From assembly GCF_015291625.1 (NCBI RefSeq), contig NZ_CP030047.1, positions 2,294,001 through 2,358,000 on the forward strand: a DNA stretch of 64,000 bases, written 5' to 3'. A program made the position numbers and the translations under genes. Positions within the stretch are counted from its first letter, which is position 1. Every line of letters begins with the position of its first letter. The stretch is from Bradyrhizobium sp. CCBAU 53421. Lineage in GTDB: Bacteria > Pseudomonadota > Alphaproteobacteria > Rhizobiales > Xanthobacteraceae. Shown here piece by piece: positions 1 to 8,972 of this stretch. Below the pieces are notes generated by a model that was not told where the DNA came from, did not search any database, and saw nothing but the letters and a program-made list of their open reading frames with translations.

Positions 1-579
1 ACCCCGATTTCGGCGACGGCCGAGCCCGATCTCAGCCCGCATCTTCAGCTGCTGATCGAGAACATCGAGCAGCTTCCGGGCGAGCACGGCAAGGTGGCGC
101 TGCTGCTGTCGGTCGAGGTCGGTGCGGGCGGCAGCACCGTCGCACGTTCGCTCAACCGGTCAGCCGTGAAGAACGGGATGCTCAGCGTCCTGATCGAGAT
201 GGAATCGAAGCGCGCCGAAGTCGCGCCGCCGCAAGGCTCGGGGATCATCAAGGCCGATCTGCCGTCGGTCGTCGAACTGCTGGGCGCCAGCAGCAAGGCA
301 CCGCCCTATCCGCCGGACGACATTCGCGCCGATTTCGGCCTGATCATCGTCGACGCATCGTCGCTTGCCACGCTGCCGGCCGCGCTCGCGCTGGCTGCCC
401 ATGCCGACCTCGTGATCGTGGTGGTTCGCGATGGATCCGACAATGCGGCTGCGATCGGCAAGACGCGGACCGATCTGGCGAGGTTTGGTTCGGTCCCGAT
501 TGCGCTCGTCGTCAATCGCATGGCGGTCGATACCACCGTTAGCGGGGCTCACGGCAAGGCTCTTGGATTGGCGAGCTGA
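1..579 (+). CDS. Exopolysaccharide BY-kinase/chain-length-type protein, C-terminal part (5' truncated by window)
   Basis: The frame is open from the first base, so the N-terminus lies outside the window. The visible 192 residues resemble the cytoplasmic P-loop domain of Wzz/BY-kinase proteins that control polysaccharide chain length and export. The Walker A region reads VGAGGST instead of the usual GEGKS/T, so the key Lys is missing. The Walker A' strand reads LIEME and the Walker B strand reads LIIVDAS. No tyrosine-rich tail is visible before the stop. This suggests a catalytically weak or inactive, structural P-loop protein; that is inference from motifs. The polysaccharide role is supported by the flippase and glycosyltransferase genes that follow. 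A ParA/MinD-like protein is the main alternative. Confidence 0.6.
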   Translation, partial: TPISATAEPDLSPHLQLLIENIEQLPGEHGKVALLLSVEVGAGGSTVARSLNRSAVKNGMLSVLIEMESKRAEVAPPQGSGIIKADLPSVVELLGASSKAPPYPPDDIRADFGLIIVDASSLATLPAALALAAHADLVIVVVRDGSDNAAAIGKTRTDLARFGSVPIALVVNRMAVDTTVSGAHGKALGLAS

Positions 580-615
580 CGGCCTTTGAAGCCGTGCCGC
601 AGCAGTGGGGCCGCG

Positions 616-657
616 CATCCTTCGAGGCGCGCAAGTGCGCGCACCTCAGGATGACGG
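616..657. repeat. Palindromic intergenic repeat (family A)
   Basis: An imperfect inverted repeat lies between two convergent genes. Arms beginning CATCCTTCGAGG and ending CCTCAGGATG flank a GCGCGC core. The same 'cgtcatcctgagg / cttcgag' elements recur as a double unit at about 38.3 kb, so it belongs to a dispersed repeat family. It may also act as a bidirectional stem-loop terminator, which is inference. Confidence 0.6.
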
Positions 658-724
658 GATTGCCCAACGTAGGCTGCGTCAGCCGAAAGCGTAACACGCC
701 CGGAAGTGGTGGGTTACGCTCGGT

Positions 725-2071
725 CTAGTCGTTGCCGTCAGCTACGCGCACCGCGTAGGCTCTGCCCTTCGACGACGCGAGATGCGACAGCACCAGAATT
801 GACGGATCGACGCCGGTCCGCCTGCGGCACAGCACGTTGAGCGCGATAGTGGCGAGCACCAGGGAGACCGTCGCCGAGATCGCCGCCCCGAGCACGCCGA
901 GCCAGGGGATCAGCACGACAAATCCGACCAGCCGCAACGCCACGTTGGCGGCGACCACGGGAACGTAATCGCGCTCATGCCCAGTCAACTGCAGGACAGC
1001 GGCCGACGGCCCGCCGGCGGCCTGGAAGGCCGTTCCGATCGCGAGCACGATCAATACCCACTGCTGCGCGGCGAAATGCGGTCCGAACAGGCCGAGCAAA
1101 TAGGGCGCTCCGACCCAGACGATGACGAGCCCGCTGAGCACGCAGAGCGCGGTGACCTCGGCCATCAGCTTCAGCGTATGTTCGAGCTCGCGGTGATTCT
1201 TGCTGAAATACAGCGACGGCAGCCGGCGCGCGCCGAACGTATAGAGCGCAGCGGAAAGCATGGCGAAGATGTTCGCCAGACGCGAGGCGGCGAAATAGAC
1301 GCCCGCGGTGGCCGGATCCAGCATCCAGTAGACCAGGATGACGTCGAAATACTGGTTTGCCGCTTCGAGAATCGATGCCAGCCAGAAGCGAAACGCGCTG
1401 CGATTCCAGCGCTTCGTCTCGAAGCGCGCCGTGACCGCACGCAGGTTCGGCAGCACGCGCACGATCGACACGATCTGCACGACCAGCCCCAGGGCCATCG
1501 CGGCCGACATTGCAGTGAACAGCTCGGCGGGCGTGAGCTGGCGGTGGCCGAACAGCATCGCGATCAGGAACAGGACGATGGCGACCCGCCAGAAGAATTC
1601 GCGGTTGCCTTCACCCATCAGGATGCTGACCAGGGATCGCGCGATCTGGCTGCCGAGCATCAGTCCGGCGTTGACGGCCGCAAAGGCCGAGACCGACAGG
1701 ATCATCAACCACCATTCGCCACGAACGACGGCTACCGCCGCGATCGCGGCGATCGAGATCAGCATCCCGATCGCGGAGTATTTCAGGCTCGACAGCAGCA
1801 CACCCTTGGTGAACTCGGCCTGGCCGCGCACCTCATACTCATTGAGGAAGCGAACCAACAGCAGCTCCTGGCCGACCAGGCCAACGACCGCGGCGATCTG
1901 GGCGACGGAAAGCCAGGTCGCGAAGTCGCCGAACGCGTCGGGCGTCATCGTCCGCGCCGCCAGCGAGAACAGGGCGAACGCGAGTCCGCCGCTGCCAACC
2001 TTGAGCAGGATGGTCCCGGCAACGCCGCGCGTCACATCGCGCCGTAGCATTTGAAGAACAGAGGCAATCAC
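725..2071 (-). CDS. Polysaccharide flippase (Wzx-like, MOP superfamily)
   Basis: A 448-residue, almost entirely hydrophobic protein with about 12-14 predicted membrane segments separated by short basic loops. This is the size and pattern of Wzx/RfbX and MATE-like MOP flippases, which move lipid-linked oligosaccharide repeats across the inner membrane. The N-terminus (GTILLKVGSGGLAFALFSL, with a following 'FGDFATW' segment) fits the first helices of this family. The chosen start is GTG; an in-frame ATG seven codons later (at 2050) is equally possible, since neither has a strong ribosome site. It converges on the BY-kinase-like gene, and other polysaccharide genes follow within 6 kb. The substrate cannot be told from sequence. 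Confidence 0.82.
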   Translation of the reverse strand: MIASVLQMLRRDVTRGVAGTILLKVGSGGLAFALFSLAARTMTPDAFGDFATWLSVAQIAAVVGLVGQELLLVRFLNEYEVRGQAEFTKGVLLSSLKYSAIGMLISIAAIAAVAVVRGEWWLMILSVSAFAAVNAGLMLGSQIARSLVSILMGEGNREFFWRVAIVLFLIAMLFGHRQLTPAELFTAMSAAMALGLVVQIVSIVRVLPNLRAVTARFETKRWNRSAFRFWLASILEAANQYFDVILVYWMLDPATAGVYFAASRLANIFAMLSAALYTFGARRLPSLYFSKNHRELEHTLKLMAEVTALCVLSGLVIVWVGAPYLLGLFGPHFAAQQWVLIVLAIGTAFQAAGGPSAAVLQLTGHERDYVPVVAANVALRLVGFVVLIPWLGVLGAAISATVSLVLATIALNVLCRRRTGVDPSILVLSHLASSKGRAYAVRVADGND

Positions 2072-2551
2072 AAGAGACGTCTCAATATCCCGTCAGGCTG
2101 CTGACCCTAGCAATCGGTGAGGTCATGAGTGTTAATGTTCTCTTGCTAAGATTCCGTTCCTTTTGGCCGCCTCCGGGCGCCACGGCCAATATGTCGCGCT
2201 GCTCCATTCTGGAACGCTGCCGTCTTCGCTGTCTCCAAACGGCGCAGCCCGGATCTTGCTCCGGCGCTCGGTTCGACAGCACGGGCCGCGCCGTTGAAGC
2301 CGCGTTAGCGCGTCGGCGGCACCCGTCGACGCACCATAGTCGGGTTGTTGCCCCACCGGCCTGCTGCGGAGCCTCCAAAACATCGGTTTCATGGCATTGG
2401 TTGCAAGTCATATGCCGGGAACGGGCTGATCCCGGTCCGGATGCCGCCGTTAACCTCAATATTGGAACTCGTCGTATTCGTTCCGCAAGGCCGCAGGGGC
2501 AGGCAAGGAAATTGCAATCCCGTGGCCAATTAGCCGTCGGAGCGGACAAAG
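2072..2551. other. Intergenic region, about 480 bases, no gene recognised
   Basis: This is the divergent spacer between the flippase (minus) and the FAD oxidoreductase (plus). Open frames exist on both strands, but their translations are Arg/Ala/Gly-rich or Cys/Pro-rich with no recognisable domain and look like shadows of high GC. It presumably holds promoters for both flanking genes. No clear sigma-70 pair or repeat was identified. Confidence 0.5.
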
Positions 2552-3772
2552 ATGATTGCCGAGGAAAGCATGACCCAGCCGATCGCAACCAGCGAGGCTG
2601 AGACGATCGAAGCGGACGTTGCCATTGTTGGCGCCGGTCTGGCGGGCTCGCTTGCGCGGGCCGTGCTCTCGCGTGCCGGGTATCGGGTCGTCCTGATCGA
2701 CAAGCGCTCGATCCCGCCGGATGAATTCCGGGTCGAAAAGATCGCCGGGCGGCAGATCGATATCTTCCGGCGCCTCGGTTTCATCGACGACCTCGAGGCC
2801 GTCGCCGCGCCCTATGACCGGGTGCTCAACATCAGAGACGGCAGACTGGTCGATATCGGCGTCGGCAGGTCCTACGGGGTTTCCTATGCCAATCTCGTCA
2901 ACATGGCTCGCGGCCTGAGGCCGGATACGTCGGGCTTCCTGCTCGATCAGGTGACCAATGTCAGCTGCAGCGAAGATCGCCAGCAATTGACGCTGGCGTC
3001 CGGAAGACGCGTCGTCTCGCGCCTGGTCGTTCTGGCGACCGGCATGGCTGGCGCGCTTGGCCATCATCTCGGAATGCGCCGGCAGATGCTTGCCGAGCGC
3101 CACTCGATTTCGTTCGGGTTCACCATCGCAAAGCCGGACAACGCGCCGTTCGGCTTCGACGCGCTGACCTGCTACGGCAAGAAGGCCGCTGACGGCGTCG
3201 ACTATCTCAGCCTGTTTCCGATGTCCGGCGGCATGCGGGCGAACCTGTTCATGTTCCGCGATCCGACCGATCCGATCATGCGCGAACTGCGCCGCGACAC
3301 CAGACGGACGCTGCTCCGCCTGATGCCGGGACTGGAGCGCTACCTCGGCGACTTCCAGATCGTCGGCCAGGTGCACAACTGGGTCATGGACCTGTCGGTG
3401 ACCGAGGGCCATTTGCAGCCGGGCGTCGTGCTGATCGGCGATGCCTATCAGACCAACTGCCCCGCGGCCGGAACCGGCGTGAGCCGCCTGCTGGTGGATG
3501 TCGAGCGTCTCTGCACCGAATATGTGCCGCGCTGGCTCGAGACCGACGGCATGGGCACCGAGAAAATTGCGCAGTTCTATTCCGATCGCGACAAGCTCGC
3601 CGCCGACGGGCATTCGCTGCAGCTGGCACGCTACCGCGAGGCCTTGACCTCCAACACCGATGTCCGCTGGACCATGCAGCGCAAGCTGCACTTCCTGCGC
3701 CGCACGATCACGCATCAGGTGGATCGGATTCATCCGGGATGGGTCATGCGCGTCCGCAGCGCGCTCCGCTAA
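2552..3772 (+). CDS. FAD-dependent oxidoreductase/monooxygenase, PHBH fold
   Basis: A 406-residue protein with an N-terminal Rossmann FAD site (AIVGAGLAGSLARAVLSRAG followed by a strand ending in an acidic/basic IDKRS) around residues 26-52. A second FAD contact, VLIGDAYQTNCPAAGTG, lies near residue 295. This GD motif is typical of p-hydroxybenzoate-hydroxylase-fold enzymes, although the usual His after GDA is replaced by Gln. The family includes aromatic hydroxylases, halogenases and geranylgeranyl reductases, and the substrate is not evident. Two starts compete: ATG at 2552 behind GGAG, and ATG at 2570 behind GAGGAAAG. Its position between polysaccharide genes may mean it modifies a lipid or sugar intermediate, but that is only context. 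Confidence 0.78.
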   Translation: MIAEESMTQPIATSEAETIEADVAIVGAGLAGSLARAVLSRAGYRVVLIDKRSIPPDEFRVEKIAGRQIDIFRRLGFIDDLEAVAAPYDRVLNIRDGRLVDIGVGRSYGVSYANLVNMARGLRPDTSGFLLDQVTNVSCSEDRQQLTLASGRRVVSRLVVLATGMAGALGHHLGMRRQMLAERHSISFGFTIAKPDNAPFGFDALTCYGKKAADGVDYLSLFPMSGGMRANLFMFRDPTDPIMRELRRDTRRTLLRLMPGLERYLGDFQIVGQVHNWVMDLSVTEGHLQPGVVLIGDAYQTNCPAAGTGVSRLLVDVERLCTEYVPRWLETDGMGTEKIAQFYSDRDKLAADGHSLQLARYREALTSNTDVRWTMQRKLHFLRRTITHQVDRIHPGWVMRVRSALR

Positions 3773-3799
3773 CGGGGCGCGCGCTTCTCACGCTGCTCT

Positions 3800-3985
3800 A
3801 GAGCCTATCCCGTTCCGATTGAATCGGAACGGGACTCCAGATTCTTGTTTTGACGCGTTTTCTTCACGCGAACCGGTATCCACCCCGCATCAAGTGCGGG
3901 GCAGGCTTCGCTCGAAAACGCTCTAAAGCGGAATGAGTTTTGCTTGAATCGGCTTGGCGCGGCCTCGGTTCGCCTCTCCCAAGGG
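3800..3985. repeat. Composite intergenic repeat (family B)
   Basis: This gap between two convergent genes begins with a near-perfect palindrome (3809-3833, arms CCCGTTCCGATT with a 1-base centre). It then carries a block reading 'acgcgttttcttcacgcg', 'aaccggtatccaccccgc' and 'gcttcgctcgaaaacgct', which resembles a highly repeated intergenic element of Bradyrhizobium-type genomes. A short palindrome (CCTCTCCCAAGGGAGAGG) follows. No coding potential is seen. Confidence 0.6.
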
Positions 3986-4034
3986 AGAGGTGAACTTTCG
4001 ACGCCGCTCCAGCTCAACCTCATCTCATCATGAT

Positions 4035-5165
4035 CTAGCGTGTGCCGGTCGAGGGGCGGATCGGCCTGAGGTCGGTCACGCGCTTTGCCGCCTGCTTGAT
4101 CCAGGGCGCCTGCTTCAACGCAAACAGGGCGAGCGATCCGGCCGCGCTGCCGGCCTGCGTCACGGCCGACATCGGCGTGGGCTGGCCTCCGAACTGCATC
4201 TTGTAGGGTTCGTCACCGATGGTGAAATCCAGCACCCGGTCGCCGCGCGCGATGCAGTCCTTGGCAACGCTTTCGAACGTCAGCGCGCCGATCGACTGGC
4301 TCTTGTATCCCTCGATGTCGAAGGCCGTCATGACGATGAGAAGGCTGCCACGATGGGAGAGGCCAAGCGCGGTGGCGATGACCTCGCCATCCATCTTCAT
4401 GGCATAGAGCCGCGCAAACGAGCCCATGCCGCGGAGCGCCACGCTCGAGTAGAAATCGAAATATTCCGGACGCTGCAGCAGGTCGCCGTCGCCGTGTGCC
4501 TGGAAGCGCGGACCGCGAAACTTCCTCATCACGTCCATGGCTTCGCCGATCGAGGCGCCGTCGGTGCAGGCTGAGAAGGTGAGCGTTCCCTTCTTGTGGA
4601 TCTGGCGCCATTTCTTCGCCAGTTCCTTCACATACGACTTGCCCAGCGCGTTGAGCTGCCATTGCTCGAACGGCGCGGACAGCACCGTCGCATAGGCATT
4701 GGTATCCATCAGGCTGCGGTGAGGCGCCCCGAGCAGATTCTCGATCGGCATCCTGGCGTCGAGCAGTTTGGGAATGCGCAGCAGGTCGAACGGCCGGACC
4801 AGCTTGCGAAGCGTCTCGCAGGCCTTGCGGTCCTGCAGCAGGTCGGCGAATGTCGTGGCGGCGCAGACCGGAGACAAATAGTCGGACACGCGAAGGTCGG
4901 CGAATTCGATCGTGCGCATCGGCCCGCGGCGCACGCGCAGCAGCGGCAGCACGGCCGCAAGCGCGCCGTTTGCGCGATGGCGGACGACGACGACCAGCGG
5001 CTTCGCTGCCGCGGCGGGAGCGAGCTTGCGATACAGGCTGTCGAGCCATAGCGGATGCTGGAAGGCGGTCGCGTCCGAGCCTTCAAACAATGTCGCGTAT
5101 TCTTCAGACAGGAAGTCGAATGCGTCGTCGATACAAACATCGAACGCGTCATCATTCTTATTCAT
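4035..5165 (-). CDS. FemAB/CelD-like GNAT acyltransferase, polysaccharide cluster
   Basis: A 376-residue cytoplasmic protein that matches the GNAT-fold 'Acetyltransf_6'/CelD-BcsL group found in exopolysaccharide and cellulose clusters. The N-terminal half begins with a 'dAfqHPLWLDSLYRKL' segment. The C-terminal half carries the acyl-CoA fold strands ('FARLYAMKMDGEVIATALGL' and 'RVLDFTIGDEPYKMQFGG'), which are characteristic of the family. The likely role is acyl transfer to a sugar or amino-sugar of the polymer. An upstream in-frame Met exists at 5204, but the ATG at 5165 (MNKNDDAF) gives a cleaner N-terminus. It is divergent from the WecG-type glycosyltransferase across a short AT-richer spacer. 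Confidence 0.75.
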   Translation of the reverse strand: MNKNDDAFDVCIDDAFDFLSEEYATLFEGSDATAFQHPLWLDSLYRKLAPAAAAKPLVVVVRHRANGALAAVLPLLRVRRGPMRTIEFADLRVSDYLSPVCAATTFADLLQDRKACETLRKLVRPFDLLRIPKLLDARMPIENLLGAPHRSLMDTNAYATVLSAPFEQWQLNALGKSYVKELAKKWRQIHKKGTLTFSACTDGASIGEAMDVMRKFRGPRFQAHGDGDLLQRPEYFDFYSSVALRGMGSFARLYAMKMDGEVIATALGLSHRGSLLIVMTAFDIEGYKSQSIGALTFESVAKDCIARGDRVLDFTIGDEPYKMQFGGQPTPMSAVTQAGSAAGSLALFALKQAPWIKQAAKRVTDLRPIRPSTGTR

Positions 5166-5476
5166 GTGAAACCAAACAAACGTCGTTATAAAAGCGCCGG
5201 TCAAGCCAGCGCTCCGCCGTTATAGCAAAGGCTGATGACCTCGGGCACCGGTAGAATACGATTTGTATTAATGCAGTGCCTCGACCTTTGCGCAGTGTTG
5301 CTGCTCGAACGTCGCCGGCCCTGTCGGATCCAGTGTGATGCTGTCGCCGTGCCGGGCGGCCGGAAATCGTTAACAATCCTTTACGGCCACCTCAACCCGG
5401 ACCGCGGCGCGATATCGCATGCGGTCTGGACCGGATATTGCAATTTGGGGCACGTAAGTCCTGGAGCCCCGCCGAA
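5166..5476. promoter_or_regulatory. Divergent promoter region
   Basis: A spacer of about 310 bases separates the divergently transcribed acyltransferase and glycosyltransferase genes. It is locally AT-richer than its surroundings (around 5255-5275 and 5365-5385, including GTTAACAATCCTTTAC) and probably holds back-to-back promoters. On the minus side a TATAAC hexamer lies about 20 bases before the acyltransferase start, but no well-spaced -35 was found. No gene is recognised. Confidence 0.4.
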
Positions 5477-6466
5477 ATGTTGACTAACAGCCAAAAAGCC
5501 CGCGTTTCCGATGCTATTTCGCCCGTGCAGACCGATCGCGAGCGGCCTCGGCGTCTCAATTCGGATATGGCTGCTCCAGCTGTCCGGATTTGCGACACCT
5601 TGAGTCCGGCTTCCTCGGCGGATGTGCCAGCCGGATCGTCGATGCCGAACGGCAGGCGCGAGCGTCGTACCAATCCCGTCGGCAGGGCTGCGACCGCCAG
5701 CGTTCCGCGGGCAACCATCGGCGGGCTGCGGCTCGCCGTGCTCGATCGCGAGCAGACCGCGGACTTCATGGTCGAGGCGGTGTATCCGAACCGGCGCATC
5801 GATCGGCCGCTGTACCTGACGTCGGCCAATGGCGAGGTATTGTCGCGCTGCTCGACCGAGCCGATGACCGACCGCCTGTTCCGTGCCGCCGACCTGATCA
5901 ATGCCGACGGGCAGCCGCTGGTCATGGTGTCGAAGCTGCGGTCACCGAACCCGCTTCCCGAGCGCGTTGCGACCACGGATTTGTTTCACGACGTCGCGCG
6001 TAAGGCAGAAGAGCTCGGCCTGACCTTCTACCTGTTCGGCGCGAACGAGGCCGAGAACAAAGCGGCCATCGCCAATGTCCGCCGGGCCTATCCGGCTCTC
6101 AAGATCGTCGGCCATTCGCACGGCTATCTGCGCGGCGACGCACTCCGGGCCAAGGTGGATGAGATCAACGCCCTGGCGCCGGACTTTCTCTGGGTCGCGC
6201 TCGGCGTACCCTACGAGCAGGCCTTCGTCGACGAATTCATGTCGCAGCTCGGCAATGTCGGCGTCATCAAGACGTCGGGCGGATTGTTCAACTTCCTGTC
6301 CGGATCGCGGCCTCGCGCGCCGCGATGGATGCAGATCGTCGGTCTCGAATGGGCCTGGCGGCTGTGGCTCGAGCCGCGCCGATTGTTCTGGCGCTATCTG
6401 ACGACCAATCCACACGCCCTCTATCTGCTGTTCAACCGGACCCGATCCTCGTCGACCAAAGACTGA
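5477..6466 (+). CDS. WecG/TagA/CpsF-family glycosyltransferase
   Basis: A protein of about 329 residues whose C-terminal 240 residues carry the family's hallmarks. These are LTSANGE, the NADGQPLV substrate loop, FYLFGANE, a GVPYEQAF segment, and the C-terminal block GGLFNFLSGSRPRAPRW followed by GLEWAWRLWLEPRRLFWRY. These membrane-associated enzymes transfer N-acetylmannosaminuronate, glucuronate or similar sugars to a lipid-linked intermediate in polysaccharide assembly. The first about 80 residues are low-complexity and poorly conserved. I use the ATG at 5477 with GGAG upstream rather than a TTG 39 bases earlier; a start further inside is possible. It is followed by the O-antigen ligase gene. 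Confidence 0.85.
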   Translation: MLTNSQKARVSDAISPVQTDRERPRRLNSDMAAPAVRICDTLSPASSADVPAGSSMPNGRRERRTNPVGRAATASVPRATIGGLRLAVLDREQTADFMVEAVYPNRRIDRPLYLTSANGEVLSRCSTEPMTDRLFRAADLINADGQPLVMVSKLRSPNPLPERVATTDLFHDVARKAEELGLTFYLFGANEAENKAAIANVRRAYPALKIVGHSHGYLRGDALRAKVDEINALAPDFLWVALGVPYEQAFVDEFMSQLGNVGVIKTSGGLFNFLSGSRPRAPRWMQIVGLEWAWRLWLEPRRLFWRYLTTNPHALYLLFNRTRSSSTKD

Positions 6467-6541
6467 AATAGCTACCGCGTGCAATGTGCCGCTCCGATCC
6501 ACCGGAGCGGCGAGCTCTTCAATGAGCGGAGTACAATTGAT

Positions 6542-7831
6542 ATGGACGGACGAGCGTTCGACAGCTCGGTCTGGCAGGCGCCGGCAATCGAAGCGGAAAA
6601 CTTCGCGCGAACCGTCGTCAACTGGTCGATCACCATCAACGTCATCCTGTCGATGGGGACGTTCCACGCCGCGCTGCTTCCGACGGAAGTGACGCTGGTC
6701 CAACAGGCCGTCGCCCTCATGATGTGGGGCGTGCTGATCTATGCGAGCTTGTTCATTCGTCCGTGCCTACGGTTGGCCTTCAATCTCGACACGCTAGTGA
6801 TCGTCGGATTCTATGCGTTCGCCGCGATTTCCGTGTTCTGGACCGATCTGGGCGTCGCGGCCCTGATGAAGGCCGCTGCGCTCGCGATCACGACGCTCGG
6901 CGCGTTCTGCATGGTCACCCGCGTCGACATCGACGATATCGTGAAGTCGATCACCCGCGGGCTGTTCGTCCTGATCGCGAGCTCGGCATTTTGCGCAGTC
7001 GTCCTCCCCGATATCGGCGTGGACCAGACCTGGATGCACAATGGGCAATGGCAGGGCGTCTTCGAATCGAAGCAGACGCTGGGCTTCGCCGGTGCCTATC
7101 TCATGTTCTTTGCCTGTTATCGAAAGGTAAACGGACAGGGATGGCTGCCGTTCCTCGTGATATTCGCGCTCGCCTCGACCTGCGTCGTCTTCTCGGAGTC
7201 GCGCGGCGCCGGCGCCCTGTCGCTGGTTGCCTGTGCGCTGTTGCTGACCGCCCTGTGGTCAATCAGGTGCATGCAAGTCTATGCGGTGCTGCCGTGCGCC
7301 ATGTGCGTCGCGGCCGCGTTGCTGATGCTGTACTTCTACACGACCGGGTACGACGCGATCCATGTGTTCGACACGACGATCAATCTTACCGAGAGAACCT
7401 TCATCTGGCACTACGCCATCAGCCATTTCGATGATGCGCCGCTGTTCGGATTTGGCATCAACGGATTCTGGACCAGACCGGAGATCTACGACTATTTCAA
7501 CCAGAACCACGGCTGGGTGCTCGACAATTACCACAACGGCTACATCGCCATTCTCGTCGAGACCGGATTCCTGGGCTATTCCTTGTTCATGGCGAGCGTT
7601 CTCCTGTTTTCCTGCAAGATGCTCTGCCTGATCGCGGGGCGGGCGATCGACCGACTGCATTGTGCGCTCATCATCGGGTTCGTCTTCCTCAACTGTCAGA
7701 CCAATTTTACCGAAACGGTCTTCCTGCGTTCGACGATGTTCACATCGGTGCTGCTGATCGCCTTGTTCCTCGCGGTTTGCCGGCCCTTGCCGTCGTCGCG
7801 TGTACCGTTGCGCGAGCTGGAGCAGCCATGA
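6542..7831 (+). CDS. O-antigen ligase/Wzy-type polymerase family membrane protein
   Basis: A 429-residue polytopic membrane protein with about 10-12 hydrophobic segments and a large periplasmic loop. The Wzy_C hallmarks are visible: LFGFGINGFW and, further on, NYHNGYIAILVETGFLGYSLF, where the conserved His/Asn-containing loop sits. Proteins of this family ligate or polymerise lipid-linked glycans at the periplasmic face. The start is ATG behind GGAG; an upstream GTG gives an unlikely hydrophilic extension. The stop overlaps the start of the following glucanase gene (ATGA), so the two are translationally coupled, suggesting that polymer synthesis and trimming are linked. Confidence 0.85.
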   Translation: MDGRAFDSSVWQAPAIEAENFARTVVNWSITINVILSMGTFHAALLPTEVTLVQQAVALMMWGVLIYASLFIRPCLRLAFNLDTLVIVGFYAFAAISVFWTDLGVAALMKAAALAITTLGAFCMVTRVDIDDIVKSITRGLFVLIASSAFCAVVLPDIGVDQTWMHNGQWQGVFESKQTLGFAGAYLMFFACYRKVNGQGWLPFLVIFALASTCVVFSESRGAGALSLVACALLLTALWSIRCMQVYAVLPCAMCVAAALLMLYFYTTGYDAIHVFDTTINLTERTFIWHYAISHFDDAPLFGFGINGFWTRPEIYDYFNQNHGWVLDNYHNGYIAILVETGFLGYSLFMASVLLFSCKMLCLIAGRAIDRLHCALIIGFVFLNCQTNFTETVFLRSTMFTSVLLIALFLAVCRPLPSSRVPLRELEQP

Positions 7832-8853
7832 CCGCGTTCCGATGTCTTCCGCGGACAACCTTGAGCGCGCTGCTGGCGGCGGTGCTTGCTGCCGTGCTGA
7901 TCTCGTCTGCGCGTGCGGCCGGGCAGGGAGCGTCTCCGGACCTCGCGGCGCTGGGGCGCGGCATCAATATCCTTGGCTATGACGGCATCTGGGAAGGTTA
8001 CCGGAACGCGCCCTTTCGCCCGGAAAACCTCACCGCCATCCGCAAGGCAGGCTTTTCACACGTCCGGATCAACTTCTTCGGCTTCAGGCACATGGATTCC
8101 GGCAACATCCTGGATGAAGCTGTCCTGCGGCGTCTCGATGCCGTGATCGAGCAGGCGCTGGCGAGCAGGCTGATCCCGATCCTCGATGAGCACGACACCG
8201 ATCTCTGTCAGCGCGACGTTCCGGAATGCACCGCGAAGCTCAAGGCGTTCTGGCGCCAGATCGCGTCGCGCTACGCGGGCAGATATCCGGCGCTGGTGTT
8301 CGATATCCTGAACGAGCCCGGTGGTAACATGACATCGGCCGAGTGGAACGCGCTGCTCGGCGAGTGCCTCGCCATCGTCAGGGGCGCCAATCCGACGCGC
8401 AATGTCATTGTCGCCATCCTGAACACCGATGAACTGCCGGTCGACGAACTGGCGCTGCCGGCCGGCGACAGGAATCTCATCGTCACGTTCCACTATTATT
8501 TGCCGCTGCAATTCACCCATCAGGGCGCGCCGTGGTCGGGGACTTTCTCGAAGATCGGCCCGTTGAGTTGGGGATCTGCGGAGGACGAAGCCAAGGCCGC
8601 CGCCGATTTCGACAAGGTCAGGTCCTGGTCGAAGAGGGAGCAGCGCCCGATCTATCTCGGCGAGTTCGGCGTCTACGAGCGCGCGCCGGCGGAGAGCCGG
8701 GCGAAATACCTGACGTTCGTGGCGAGGCGCGCTGAAAGCTTCGGCTGGGCGTGGGCCTATTGGCAATTCGATCACGATTTCGCGGCATTCGACGGCGCCC
8801 GGCAACGCTGGAACAGGGACATCCTCCGCGCAATCATTCCTCCGGTGCGATGA
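7828..8853 (+). CDS. Exported glycoside hydrolase family 5 (cellulase-like)
   Basis: A 341-residue protein with an N-terminal signal peptide ending around SSARA, then a TIM-barrel GH5 domain. The GH5 acid/base is visible in LVFDILNEPGG (Glu of NEP), and the nucleophile Glu lies in PIYLGEFGVYE. The barrel strands 'HVRINFFGF' and 'LIVTFHYYLP' and the terminal 'WAYWQFDHDF' also fit. GH5 enzymes cleave beta-1,4-type glucans and mannans. The start ATG overlaps the stop of the polymerase gene, so the enzyme most likely acts on the polymer made by this cluster, as seen for glucanases in other EPS operons. That role is inference from coupling. Confidence 0.88.
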   Translation: MTAFRCLPRTTLSALLAAVLAAVLISSARAAGQGASPDLAALGRGINILGYDGIWEGYRNAPFRPENLTAIRKAGFSHVRINFFGFRHMDSGNILDEAVLRRLDAVIEQALASRLIPILDEHDTDLCQRDVPECTAKLKAFWRQIASRYAGRYPALVFDILNEPGGNMTSAEWNALLGECLAIVRGANPTRNVIVAILNTDELPVDELALPAGDRNLIVTFHYYLPLQFTHQGAPWSGTFSKIGPLSWGSAEDEAKAAADFDKVRSWSKREQRPIYLGEFGVYERAPAESRAKYLTFVARRAESFGWAWAYWQFDHDFAAFDGARQRWNRDILRAIIPPVR

Positions 8854-8972
8854 AGCCTTGCGGCCGACGCGCTGCAGCTGATTGAGGATCGCGAGGGACG
8901 CCATGCCTTGCCTTGCATGGGCTGAGGAATAATACTCGCTCCGCACAGCCAACCCTAAGGGAACCGAGAGCG

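Noticed and set aside
2082..2601. Open frames of about 160 codons on both strands in the 2.07-2.55 kb gap
   Set aside because: Sequences are Arg/Ala/Pro/Cys-rich with no domain, no good ribosome site, and overlap each other. They are treated as noncoding.
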